Source: an uncultured Oscillospiraceae bacterium
GTDB taxonomy: Bacteria; Bacillota; Clostridia; Oscillospirales; Oscillospiraceae
Assembly: GCA_947629955.1 (NCBI GenBank)
Contig: CANRFT010000021.1
Span: 1-35,722 of the forward strand
Direction: 5' to 3'
Length of the DNA: 35,722 nt
Part shown: positions 15,584 to 24,900 of the stretch, in pieces
How the letters are laid out: the number at the start of each line of letters is the position of its first letter
Position numbering within the stretch: position 1 is the stretch's first letter
Translations under genes and position numbers: made by a program
The notes under the pieces: model-generated
Told to the model about the DNA's origin: nothing
Database searches by the model: none
The model's input: only the letters and a program-made list of their open reading frames with translations

Positions 15584-17149
15584 ATGGCGATCACCAACGC
15601 GATCGAGAACTTTCATATGACCGTCAATGAGGCGTTTTTGGCCAAAGCCCAGGCACTTGCCCCCGCATTGATCGAGACGGAGGTGCGGCCCGTCCGCACA
15701 GTGGAGATCGTCCCCAGGGGGGAGGACTACATTGCCGTGGAGGCGGCCCCGGCCTTTGTCCACTCTGTTCCCATGGGCCGGGACGACAGGCTGTGCCTGG
15801 ACTTTGGAGACCACCAGGTGGGGTATGTGTCCTTTACCCTGACGCCGGTGGGCAGCCCCGCCGACGCGCCCGCCTGCCTTCGGTTGAGATTTGGCGAGAT
15901 CCCCTATGAGATCGCCGCGGATCCGGCGGAATACCACGGGGAGATCAGCCGCTCCTGGATCCAGGAGGAGGTCATCCACGTGGATGTGCTGCCGGCGGCG
16001 GTGTCCCTTCCCCGGCGGTATGCCTTCCGCTATCTGGAGCTGACGGTGCTGGACACCTCCGCCAAGTACAAGGTGGTCGTGAGCGGCGTAACGTGCAGGT
16101 CCGTCTCCTCCGCCGACCCCTCCGCCGTTCCGCCGCTGGATGTGTCAGATCCCGAGCTGGCCCGGCTGGACCGGGTCTCGCTGAAGACCATGCAGGACTG
16201 CATGCAGTCGGTCTTTGAGGACGGCCCTAAGCGGGATCGCCGCCTGTGGCTGGCCGATCTGCGGCTCCAGGCGCTGACCAACTATGCCACCTTTCAAAAC
16301 AACGATTTGGTGAAGCGTTGCCTGTATCTGTTTGCCGGCCTGACCCAGAACGAGGGCCGGGTGGGCGCCTGCCTGTTCCTGGAGCCGAGGCCCCAGGTAG
16401 ACGACACGGCCTTGTTTGACTACTCGCTGTTCTTTGTCTCCTGCCTCCACGACTACTATGAGGCCACCGGCGACAGGGAGACGCTGGCGGAGCTTTTCCC
16501 CACCGCTGACCGGCAGATCGAGCTGTCCCTGCGCGAACTGGACGAACGGGACATCGTCACTGACAAAGATACCTGGTGGTGCTTCCTGGACTGGGGCGAG
16601 GGGCTGAACAAGCAGGCCGGAGCCCAGGCCATTCTGATCTACGCGCTGAAGCAGGTTGCCGTCATGGCCGGGTGGCTGGACGATCCCGCCGCGGCGGAGC
16701 GGTATAGGGCCGCCGCCGACAGGCTCACCAAAGCGGCCCTGAACTGCCTGTGGGATGAGGAACAGGGCTTTTTCGTCAGCGGGGCGGAGCGGCAGGTGTC
16801 CTGGGCCTCCCAGGTGTGGTTCGTACTGGCCGGCGTATTCGATCGGGAGAAAAACGTTCGCCTGCTGGAGCGTCTGATCGAGGCTGACCCCGGCGTCCCG
16901 ATGGTGACCCCGTACATGTATCACTATTTCATCGACGCCTTGCTCCAAAACGGTATGGCAGAGCTTGCGCTGAGGCAGATGAAAGCGTACTGGGGCGAGA
17001 TGATCAGAGACGGGGCGGACACCTTCTGGGAGCTGTACGACCCCAAGGACCGGTATGCCTCCCCCTACGGTTCCCGCCTGGTGAACAGCTTCTGCCACGC
17101 ATGGAGCGGCACACCGGCGTACTTTATCCGGACATACTTCTCAAAATGA
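15584..17149 (+). CDS. GH78-like (alpha-L-rhamnosidase-related) protein
   Basis: A 521-residue cytoplasmic protein with an N-terminal beta-sandwich (about 1-180) and an alpha/alpha six-hairpin barrel (about 185-521) resembling the GH78 catalytic domain. The segment EDGPKRDRRLWLADL aligns with DCPQRDERMGWTGD of true rhamnosidases, but the catalytic acid glutamate after RD is Arg here. The second catalytic region, FWELYD with Glu483, is kept. The protein is shorter than the 850-residue GH78 at 26636-29197. It may be a different glycosidase using the same fold, or a non-canonical rhamnosidase. It follows the GH2 gene by 71 bases on the same strand, with GAGGAGAGATC before the ATG at 15584. Confidence 0.75.
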   Translation: MAITNAIENFHMTVNEAFLAKAQALAPALIETEVRPVRTVEIVPRGEDYIAVEAAPAFVHSVPMGRDDRLCLDFGDHQVGYVSFTLTPVGSPADAPACLRLRFGEIPYEIAADPAEYHGEISRSWIQEEVIHVDVLPAAVSLPRRYAFRYLELTVLDTSAKYKVVVSGVTCRSVSSADPSAVPPLDVSDPELARLDRVSLKTMQDCMQSVFEDGPKRDRRLWLADLRLQALTNYATFQNNDLVKRCLYLFAGLTQNEGRVGACLFLEPRPQVDDTALFDYSLFFVSCLHDYYEATGDRETLAELFPTADRQIELSLRELDERDIVTDKDTWWCFLDWGEGLNKQAGAQAILIYALKQVAVMAGWLDDPAAAERYRAAADRLTKAALNCLWDEEQGFFVSGAERQVSWASQVWFVLAGVFDREKNVRLLERLIEADPGVPMVTPYMYHYFIDALLQNGMAELALRQMKAYWGEMIRDGADTFWELYDPKDRYASPYGSRLVNSFCHAWSGTPAYFIRTYFSK

Positions 17150-17177
17150 CCCGTTCACGGAAGAAGCCCGTGCTTAC

Positions 17178-17192
17178 GGCCAATGTCATTAA
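17178..17192 (+). repeat. Short intergenic repeat, copy 2 (shortened)
   Basis: GGCCAATGTCATTAA matches the start of the repeat at 165-188 and, inverted, that at 18061-18081, but diverges after the TTAA. With the inverted copy downstream it brackets the AT-rich methyltransferase gene. Confidence 0.55.
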
Positions 17193-17294
17193 ATTTGTGA
17201 CTGCCAGTAGATTTTTCCATGGTTTTATGATATAGCATTTACGTTGACAGCAGGCCGACAGATCGGGTTTGTGCATAGGAATAAGAATGCAGAT

Positions 17295-17933
17295 ATGGAT
17301 AAAGCATTTTGGGATAGAACGTGGGAAACAATTGCCCCTGAGCGCATATCATCATATGCCGCGAGTTTTGATACGGCTGAAGATGCTATTATCACTTTCC
17401 TACAGAAGAGAAAAGCAAAATATGTCTGTGATGCTGGATGTGGATGCGGCATCTATTCGCTTAAGCTGGCGCGATTTGGTTTCGCTGTCTCCGGTTTTGA
17501 TATCGCAGAAGATGCTGTCCTGTTGACTAAAAAACTACTCTCAGAGAATGGATATTCGGCAAAGGACTTCAAGCAGGCAAATGTTCTGTCAACGGGGTAT
17601 CTGTCCAAATGCTTTGATGCCGTTGTAGCCAGAGATGTAATTGATCATATGCCAATTAAGCAAGGCATTGATGCAGTTAAGGAATTATTGCGTATCGTTA
17701 AGCCAGGCGGCTGTGTGCTGTTGACTTTGGATGCAACAGACAGCGAATACGAATCAGAGCCGCATGAAATAAACAAAGATGGAGACTATTTGTTCATTCG
17801 CGGCAAATGGAATGGTATGGCGTTCCATCCGTATTCTGCTCTGGAAATCAAAAGAGTGACAGATGGAATTAAATACAATATGCTGCCCTCAAATGAAAAT
17901 GGTTTCATTGTAGCTCTTGACGTGAGTGAATAG
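17295..17933 (+). CDS. Class I SAM-dependent methyltransferase
   Basis: A 212-residue Rossmann-fold methyltransferase. Motif I is VCDAGCGCGIYSLKLA, motif II includes FDIAEDAV, the post-II region has FDAVVARDVIDHMP, and motif III is LRIVKPGGCVLLTLD. It belongs to the UbiE/small-molecule methyltransferase group (methyltransf_11/25), but its substrate is not recognisable. Start chosen at ATG 17295 (MDKAFWD), since an upstream TTG at 17244 lacks a ribosome site. The gene is strikingly AT-rich in codon choice compared with all neighbours and is flanked by inverted repeats, pointing to recent transfer. No functional link to the glycan genes is visible. Confidence 0.88.
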   Translation: MDKAFWDRTWETIAPERISSYAASFDTAEDAIITFLQKRKAKYVCDAGCGCGIYSLKLARFGFAVSGFDIAEDAVLLTKKLLSENGYSAKDFKQANVLSTGYLSKCFDAVVARDVIDHMPIKQGIDAVKELLRIVKPGGCVLLTLDATDSEYESEPHEINKDGDYLFIRGKWNGMAFHPYSALEIKRVTDGIKYNMLPSNENGFIVALDVSE

Positions 17934-18007
17934 ACAGCTTCCCGTTTGTGGGGCAAACGGAAAACAAGCGGACGATTATTGATGTAGAGCGACCTCTCTC
18001 CCACACC

Positions 18008-18047
18008 AAAAAGTACCCACCCTGGAAAACAGAGTGGGTACTTTTTT
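18008..18047. terminator. Bidirectional terminator between convergent genes
   Basis: AAAAAGTACCCAC (18008-18020) pairs with GTGGGTACTTTTTT (18034-18047). It serves the methyltransferase gene on plus and, with its poly-T on the other side, the glycan operon on minus. It is also the hairpin part of the recurring repeat unit. Confidence 0.88.
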
Positions 18048-18060
18048 ACATGTCGATTTG

Positions 18061-18081
18061 CTCAACTTAATGACATTTGGC
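18061..18081 (-). repeat. Short intergenic repeat, copy 3 (inverted)
   Basis: Read on the minus strand it is GCCAAATGTCATTAAGTTGA, one base longer than and otherwise nearly identical to copy 1, and it is followed by the hairpin with the TACCCAC arm at 18008-18047. It lies between the GH43 stop and the terminator. Confidence 0.6.
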
Positions 18082-18114
18082 TTGGGCCGCGGGCTTCCTG
18101 ATTCTCACAGTCGA

Positions 18115-19584
18115 TTATTTCAGCTCGAAGGACACAAAATCAAAGGTGCCGCCCTTGCCCTCCACGGAGAAGTACAGGGCCTCCTTTTCGCCCAGGCCCT
18201 CCGGCAGCTTGCCGGTGAAGCCCTTTTGCTGCTTGCAGGTGGACACGGGGATACGGCAGATCACGTCGCCGTGCTCCTGGGTGCGCACCGTCACCGCGCA
18301 GCCGTCGCCGTAACCCTGGAGGTTCACGGTGATCTCCTTCGTCTCCCGCAGGTCGAAGTATTTGAAGCCCACGGTGCAGTCGGTGCAGAAGTTGGACACG
18401 TACTGGTCGCTGGATCCGCTGTCCCGGTCTCCGCCCTTCTGGGTGAGGAAGGGGCACATGCCCCGGGGATATTTCAACATGGACAGGAACCGGGTGCCGT
18501 TTCTGCCGTAGACGTTGCAGGCGATGTAGCCGGGATAGCGGCCCTTGCCCGCCAGCGGGCCGCCGTTCAGGCCGCAGGAGGTCATCTCCGCCTGGTAGAA
18601 CCTGCCGTCCTCGAACCGGATCTCGTCGGCGCAGGCCTGCCGGGAAGACTGCTTCCGATTGGAGTGGCGGTGGTAGAAGATATAGTACTTCCCGTTCAGC
18701 TCGATGAGGGAGCCGTGGGTGTTGCCGGTGTCCATGTGGGCGTGCTTCACGTCGGGCACGCCGGGCAGGCCGATGTCGCCGCAGCTGACCAGCACGCCGC
18801 CGTAGGTGAAGCCGCCGGTGGGCTTGTCGCTGACGGCATAGCACAGGTTGTGGCTGTTCAGGGAGCTGTAGATGAAGTAGTACTTGCCGTTGAACTTCCG
18901 CATGGAGCTGGCCTCGCCGAAGGGCTGTTCCTCGTAGGGGGTGCCCTTGGCCTTCTCGCCGGTGAGCACGTCCAGGTAGTTCAGTTCGTCCCCGGAGAGG
19001 ACGGTGAGCATGTCGCTGGTGTCCAGCTCGAACCACATGGGACCCTCCGAGGTGGGCTTGGAGCCGTCCAGCAGGATGGGGTTGCCGCCGAAGGCGAAGC
19101 CGGTGTAGAGGTAGAGCCGGCCGTCGTCGTCCTTCAGGCAGCCGGGATCGAACTGGAAGGGCTCGCCCCGCTTGCCGATGGGGGTGCCGTCCTTGTACTT
19201 CACATAGCCGTAGAACTCGTACTTGCCGGCGGGCTCATCGCACACGGCCACCGAGATCATCTTGGTGCCGCCCATGAAGTAATAGAGGTAGAAGCGGCCA
19301 TCGGGGCCCTGGACCATGTCAGGGGCGGCCAGACCGTTGGTGACCCGGATCTTGGGGGCGGCGGGGTCCTGCTCCCGCTTGTAGATGCAGCCGTGGTAGG
19401 TCCAGTTGCCCAGGTCATCCACCGGGGCGGACCAGCATACGTAGTCGCCCAAGCAGAAGTTGATGCCGTTGAACAGGTCGTGGGAGCCGTAGACGTACAC
19501 GCGGCCGTCCACCACATGGGGCTCGGCATCGGGCACGTACTCCCAACTGGGCATATAGGGATTGAAGGCCTGTCTGGTTTTCAT
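18115..19584 (-). CDS. GH43-type glycoside hydrolase
   Basis: A 489-residue five-bladed beta-propeller hydrolase, probably acting on alpha-L-arabinosyl or beta-xylosyl side chains. The family's three acids can be traced: Asp19 in VPDAEPHV (base), an aspartate in GLAAPDMVQGPDG, and the glutamate of PFGEASSMRKFNGKYYF (acid). Propeller strands such as FYLYYF, LYLYTGF, YYFIYSS and YYIFYHRHS repeat regularly, and a C-terminal beta-sandwich begins near residue 385. No signal peptide, so probably cytoplasmic. GAGGAGG precedes the ATG at 19584. It is the last gene of the minus-strand glycan operon, 51 bases after the lipoprotein gene. Confidence 0.88.
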   Translation of the reverse strand: MKTRQAFNPYMPSWEYVPDAEPHVVDGRVYVYGSHDLFNGINFCLGDYVCWSAPVDDLGNWTYHGCIYKREQDPAAPKIRVTNGLAAPDMVQGPDGRFYLYYFMGGTKMISVAVCDEPAGKYEFYGYVKYKDGTPIGKRGEPFQFDPGCLKDDDGRLYLYTGFAFGGNPILLDGSKPTSEGPMWFELDTSDMLTVLSGDELNYLDVLTGEKAKGTPYEEQPFGEASSMRKFNGKYYFIYSSLNSHNLCYAVSDKPTGGFTYGGVLVSCGDIGLPGVPDVKHAHMDTGNTHGSLIELNGKYYIFYHRHSNRKQSSRQACADEIRFEDGRFYQAEMTSCGLNGGPLAGKGRYPGYIACNVYGRNGTRFLSMLKYPRGMCPFLTQKGGDRDSGSSDQYVSNFCTDCTVGFKYFDLRETKEITVNLQGYGDGCAVTVRTQEHGDVICRIPVSTCKQQKGFTGKLPEGLGEKEALYFSVEGKGGTFDFVSFELK

Positions 19585-19635
19585 ATCATTTCCTCCTCAG
19601 TGTTGTTTCCGCGCGGGGCGGTTTGACAGACGATG

Positions 19636-21423
19636 TCATTGGGCGGGCCGGGCCGCCGCGCGCGGGGCGCCCTCCCGCTCCATTTGAGCGTTCAGTTCGC
19701 CGATGATCTGTCCGGTGCGGATGGCGACCCCCTCGGTGGACAGATGGTTGTCGGTGCCGGAGAGATACCTCCCGCTCCAAAGGGACGCCTCGATGTCTGA
19801 GATCACCGGTACGCACAGGTTTTCCCGCAGATAGGCGTCCAGCGCGGCGCGGGCCTCGGGGGTGCTGTCCTCAGAGAGGGCCAGCCGGTTCCGGGGGGCG
19901 TAAGTAAAATAGACGCGGATGCCCCGGTCCAGGAACCGCCGGTACATGGCGTTCAGCGGGTCCAGGAACTGTGCTTTGGGAAAGGAGCGCACAGTGTAGT
20001 CCACGGGGAGCCCGTAGACGGGCTGATCGTCCTCCGCGTTGGGCCGGTACAGGCAGTAGTCGCCGTATTCATTATAGCTGGGCTCCGGGACCGGATTTCC
20101 GTCCTCGTCAAAGCCGGCGGGGGACAGGCTGTACGCCTTCGCCTCCATGCCCGCCCGGGCGGAGAGATAGCCCGTCAGCCCGGTAAAGGCCGAGGCGCAC
20201 TCCCGCAGATCCAGCAGGGAGACCATATCGTAGTTGGCCTCCATCATACGGAAAAAGTTATCTTCCAGGTCGCTCCTGGTGCAGAACTGCCGCTGGGCGG
20301 CGTCGAACTCCGGGGAGTGGAGCAGGATGTCCCCCTCCCCCATGCGGTCCAGGATCAGCAGGAGCTGCGGAGTGGCGCTGGTGTAGGCGAAGACGCCCAT
20401 GTTGACGACCTCATAATCCGGGAACGCTTCATCCAGCGCGGCGCTGTCATAGCCGAAGCGGGTGGACGAGCCGGAAAACAGCACGATCTTCCGCCGGCCG
20501 GCCAGGGAACACAGCCGGTCGAATTTGTCCGCGAAGGAGGCGAAATAGCTCCCGCTGTACACCGGGGCTCCCACCGCGTTGATGTGGAGCGTCCGCAGAT
20601 CGGCGCAGCCGGTGAAGGCGTAGTCGGTGACGGACTCGATGTCGTCGGACAGCCAGACCGCCCGGACAGCGGAGTTTGCGAAGGCCCCGGTCTCCACACG
20701 GCGCAGGCCGGGCGGCAGGATGAGCGCGGTGTATCCTCCTCCGGCGCAGGCGTCCTGCCCGACGGTGTAGACCGGCAGGCCGCCCAGCTCGCCGGGGATG
20801 ACCAGCGTATCCGCCTTCCCCGTGTAGCCGGTAACGCGCACGCCGCTTCCCTCGCGCTCCCAGGCGAAGTCATCCGCCGGGGTCCACGGGGCCCACTGGG
20901 CGTAGAGGGTCAACCCCTCGGTCCAACTGACCCGGCTGCCCAAGCCCACGGCGGTCCCGCTGCCGTCGGGCATGGTGTTCCAGCCTGTGAGGGTATAGCC
21001 GTCCCGCCGAAACAGGTCGGTCCCGATGGAGGTGTTGAGGCGCAGGTGGGTCTTTGCCGTGGGCACCTCCACCGGTTGTTCCGGATCCCCGCCATCCAGG
21101 CGGGTCCCGCCGTTAGCGTGGTAGAACAGGGAGACTCCCTTTTCCACCCGCAGGGAGACCACGGTGCTGTAGCGGGCATTGGGGACAGTCAGCTCGCTTC
21201 CGGAGAACACCGCCTCCGCCCGGTCCGCCCCGGCGACGGTATAGCCGGGCTCCAGCGTGAGATCGAACACGGCGTCGGCCCCGCAGGGCACGGCGCGGAC
21301 GTACTCCTCCGCCGTGAAGCCCTCGCCCCGCTCCAGAACGATCTGGACCTGGCCGGGAGGCTCCGGCTCCGCCGCGCAGGCGCAAAGAAGGAGCAGCAGT
21401 ATGACCGGCAGTGCCCGTCTCAT
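19636..21423 (-). CDS. Surface lipoprotein with InlB-like, BspA-like and SGNH-like domains
   Basis: A 595-residue lipoprotein: a signal peptide with lipobox LCAC (lipidated Cys16), then FYHANGGT..GYTLTGWNTMPDGSG..LTLYAQW (about 100-180), the Listeria-Bacteroides (InlB B/Flg_new) repeat. Next is a short leucine-rich BspA-like stretch (about 190-285: TLVIPGELGGLPV, ALILPPGLRRVETGAF). A C-terminal part (about 310-590) looks SGNH/GDSL-like, with FSGSSTRFG (Ser319 as candidate nucleophile) and SGTDNHLSTEG (Asp558, His560). It may be a cell-surface esterase that removes acyl groups from pectic glycans, with the front domains serving adhesion or spacing. The esterase role is inferred; the DxH spacing is not canonical. 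Start at ATG 21423 after GGGAGGGAG. Confidence 0.75.
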   Translation of the reverse strand: MRRALPVILLLLLCACAAEPEPPGQVQIVLERGEGFTAEEYVRAVPCGADAVFDLTLEPGYTVAGADRAEAVFSGSELTVPNARYSTVVSLRVEKGVSLFYHANGGTRLDGGDPEQPVEVPTAKTHLRLNTSIGTDLFRRDGYTLTGWNTMPDGSGTAVGLGSRVSWTEGLTLYAQWAPWTPADDFAWEREGSGVRVTGYTGKADTLVIPGELGGLPVYTVGQDACAGGGYTALILPPGLRRVETGAFANSAVRAVWLSDDIESVTDYAFTGCADLRTLHINAVGAPVYSGSYFASFADKFDRLCSLAGRRKIVLFSGSSTRFGYDSAALDEAFPDYEVVNMGVFAYTSATPQLLLILDRMGEGDILLHSPEFDAAQRQFCTRSDLEDNFFRMMEANYDMVSLLDLRECASAFTGLTGYLSARAGMEAKAYSLSPAGFDEDGNPVPEPSYNEYGDYCLYRPNAEDDQPVYGLPVDYTVRSFPKAQFLDPLNAMYRRFLDRGIRVYFTYAPRNRLALSEDSTPEARAALDAYLRENLCVPVISDIEASLWSGRYLSGTDNHLSTEGVAIRTGQIIGELNAQMEREGAPRAAARPAQ

Positions 21424-21506
21424 ATCCGCTCCCTCCCCGTTTGTTCAAGATGTGTACGCAAGCCCGCCGCATACAGAGATGCGGCGGGCTGCGCGGGTAC
21501 GGATCG

Positions 21507-21935
21507 TTACGCGGCCTCCTTGGTGATGTCGAAGAAGGAGGCGATGATGCTGATCAGCATGGCCACCACGCAGGCGGCGATGGCCACGATGCAGCTGGTG
21601 GTGTCGGCCATGTTGGCGGCGCTGTTCTCGAAGGTGAACACGGCGGCCAGGTTGGCGACGCGGGCGTTCAGCAGCATCACGGCGCCGGCCGTCAGCGCGA
21701 CGGCGCCCACCACGGGCAGGATGTCCCCGACGATGGAGGTCCCTTTGATGCCCAGGATGATGGTGAGCAGCTCGGCGACCACGCCGACGCACAGCAGGAC
21801 CATAACGGAGACGTCAACGCCCATCTTGGCGTAGTAATTGGTGCCGGTGTTGACGAGATAAGCGGCTACGCCCACCACGGCCGCGATGGCGGCCAGACAG
21901 GTGATGAACAGGCCGGCGGAAATCTTTCTTTTCAT
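21507..21935 (-). CDS. Small four-helix membrane protein
   Basis: A 142-residue protein made almost wholly of four hydrophobic helices (about 7-29, 40-63, 68-90, 112-135) with short polar loops and a basic start, MKRK. No known family motif is recognised. It lies between the lipoprotein and GH3 genes, 22 bases after the GH3 stop and preceded by GGGAGG. The close linkage to the membrane-tethered GH3 suggests it assists that enzyme or the lipoprotein at the membrane, but this rests on position alone. Confidence 0.8.
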   Translation of the reverse strand: MKRKISAGLFITCLAAIAAVVGVAAYLVNTGTNYYAKMGVDVSVMVLLCVGVVAELLTIILGIKGTSIVGDILPVVGAVALTAGAVMLLNARVANLAAVFTFENSAANMADTTSCIVAIAACVVAMLISIIASFFDITKEAA

Positions 21936-21957
21936 AATAGATACCTCCCTACCTTTC

Positions 21958-24900
21958 TCATGCGCTCTTCTTGCTGCGGGAGCGGAAGTACATGACAGCG
22001 GACAGCACCGTCAGCACCGCGAAGACGACCTCCACGGCGGTGAGGGCATTGTCGTACCAGGTGCGCACGCTCTCCACGCGGGTGTTGGAGGAGTAGCCGT
22101 CCATGGCGTTGGAGTTGGCCAGCGCATAGGCCTGCCACTTCATGGCCTGCTTCAAGGCGGCGGTCAGCTCGGGATCGTCCTGCACGTTGGCGACGGTCCA
22201 GTAGCTGTAGTAGCCGGAGACGGCGTCAATGGAGTTGTCGCCGGTGTTGCAGCTCATGGTCACGCCGTTCAGGACGGCCTCCTTCAGGGTCACGTAGCTG
22301 GGATCCATGATGAAGTCCTCGCTCATGAGGCCCTGGAAGCCCCACTCGCCGCGGACGATGTTCTTCAGCAGGGTGGGATGGGCGTTGTCGGTGTAGACGC
22401 CGACGCGGTTGTAGGCGGTCATGGCGCCCAGTGCCTTCGCGTCCTCGATGGAGGCCTGCATGGCGCGCAGCTCGCCCTCACGGGCCTTCTGCTCGGTCAT
22501 GAAGGTGGCCACGCCGGTGCGGTTGACCTCAGAGTCGTTGAAAGCGATGTGCTTGGGAGCGGCGATGACGCCGTACGCCTGCGCGCCCTTGATGGTGGCC
22601 GCGCCCTGGAAGGCGGAGAGGACGGCGTCCTCGGAGTAATACTCGTGGTTGCGGGCGTTATAAGGCACGCGGTGCAGGTTCACGCCGATGCCCCACCAGA
22701 TGGTCAGGTTGGACCACAGGGAGTAGTTGCCCATGACCTTGCCGTACTCCTCGGCCAGCCCCTTGTTGAAGGTCTGGGCCACGATGGTCTCGTTGCCCAT
22801 GACGCCGGCCATATACCCCGCATTGGGGTCATTGGAGTCGATGGCGCAGGGGTCGCCGGAGGACTTGTCGGTGTTGGCGTACTGGCTGAGAGGATAGGAG
22901 TAGATGCCGTTGGGGCCATCGTTCTGGATGGTCTCGGGGGACATGATGGACGGGATGGCCTTGGTGGAGGTGCCGCCGAAGCCGGTGCGGATCATGCACT
23001 CCTCCAGGGTGATCTGATCCATCAGCAGATCCCACGCGGGATCGCTCAGGTCAGAGATGCCCTTCAGGGAGGCCAGCGTCAGATCGTTCTCCGCGCCGAA
23101 CGTCACGTCGGAGCCGGTGGACTGCATCTGATAGTTGTCGTTCTTCATGACCGTGACCATCTCGTCGGTGGCGGTCAGGTTGGAATAGGTCTTGGGGAAG
23201 GTGCCCTCCCAGTCGGCGCGGGACAGATAAGTGACGGTGCCGGGCATCCAGTGGTTCAGGTCCATATCGGCCAGCTGGTTCTCCACGTTGGTGCCGTTCT
23301 TGGTGGCGGCGAAGGTGGAGGAATCCAGATCGGCCAGCTCCCAGGTCTGGACGTTGGCGGCGCTGCCGTCGGCGGTCATGCCGTTGGCGGTGGTGTAGCC
23401 CTGAGCGGCCAGGACGTTGTTGAGCGCCTCATGGGAGTTGCCCACGGAGAAGTAATAGGTGCCGGCGTCCAGAATGTAGTTGCCGGTGGTGCCCGCCGCA
23501 TTGGAGGCGGTGGAGTCCCAGGAGGCCATGTAGGTCAGGTCGGCGGTGATCTCCACGGTCTCGGAGGCGCCGGGGGCGATCTCGCCGGTCTTGGCGTAGT
23601 CCAGGAGCTGGATGCCGGCCTTCTCCACGCCGTGCTGCTTGTCATAATCGGTGTAGGGGACGGAGACATAGAGCTGGACCGCGTCCTTGCCGGCCACGCT
23701 GCCGGTGTTCTTCACGGTGACCTTGGCGGTGGCGGTCTTGGCGGCCAGGTCCACGGTCACGCTGTCCAGGGTCTGCTCGAAGGTGGTGTAGCTCAGGCCG
23801 TAGCCGAAGGGATAGGTCACCTCGTTGGCATAGGCCCAGGCGCCGCCGGTGCTGCCGGTGGCGGAGTTGGCGTTGCCCTGGCCCATGACGGTGTCGGCAT
23901 AGCGGGTCTCATAGTACTTGTAGCCGGTGTAGATGCCTTCGGCCTCCACGATGGCGCTGTTGATGTTGAGCTCAGGCTGGGCGTTGGCCCACATGAGGAA
24001 GCCGTAGTTCTGGGCGGCGGGGCTCAGCTCGTTGTCCACGGCGTAAGTGTCGCTGAGGCGGCCGGAGGGGTTCACGGTGCCATCCAGGATGTCGCACACG
24101 CCGTAGAAGCCGTAGCCGCCGGGCAGGCCGATCTGAAGCATGGCGTCGATGCCGTCGTTGTCGGCCAGCTCCTGGATCTCCATGGCGCTGGCGTTGTTCA
24201 GCAGCACGATGACCTTGCCGCCGTTGGAGGCCTTGGCGTCGATGGCGGCCTGGATCAGATCCCGCTCGTCATCGCTGAGACCCAGAGGATCGGTTTGGTT
24301 CAGATTCTGGGCGGGATCCACGCCGGCGGTGCCGGGGGTGTAGTTGGCGTTTTCGGAACCGGCCCGGGCGATGGTGACGATCATGACGTTGTAGTCGTTC
24401 ATGGAGTCCTTCCAGCCGGCGGAGGCGCCGTCCAGAGCGGACTGAGAGGGCTCCTTGCTGGTGAAGAAGCTGCCGTCGGAGTTGGCGGGGGCGGTGATGG
24501 TGTTATAGGTAATGGTGCCGCCCCAGCTGGCGACCTCGGTCACATAGGAGGACTCCAGGGAGGCGTACATGCTCTCCAGGGTGCTGTTGTAGCTGAAGCC
24601 CCGGGCCTTCAGCGCGCCCACGAAGTCCACCGTGTCGGCGTCAGTGCCGGAGTTGGGGGTCAGGCTGGAGCCCATGATACCGCCCATGACGGGGTGGTAG
24701 CTGGAGAAGCCCAGCAGGGAGATCTTGCCCTTCTCGTCGGCGCTCAGGGGCAGGGCGCCGTTATTCTTGAGCAGGACGGTGCCCTCCTCGCTCATGCGCT
24801 CGGCCACATCGGCGATGGCGTGGACCAGATCGGTGGTGCTGGTGTAGTCGGACGCGTAGGTATAGATCTCGCTGGGGTCCGCGTCCTCAGTAATGACCTT

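Noticed and set aside
17244-17249. TTGACA as -35 box (or TTG as start codon) for the methyltransferase gene
   Set aside because: No -10-like sequence lies 16-18 bases downstream and no ribosome site precedes the TTG; judged a chance match.
18115-18145. ACACAAAATCA resembling the AraC box near the GH43 3' end
   Set aside because: Only the first eight bases match and it lies within coding sequence; another such partial match occurs near 26625.
18034-19626. Plus-strand open frame of 530 codons opposite the GH43 gene
   Set aside because: No domain, repetitive Gly/Val/Ala/His composition, and it runs across a terminator and a promoter-less region.
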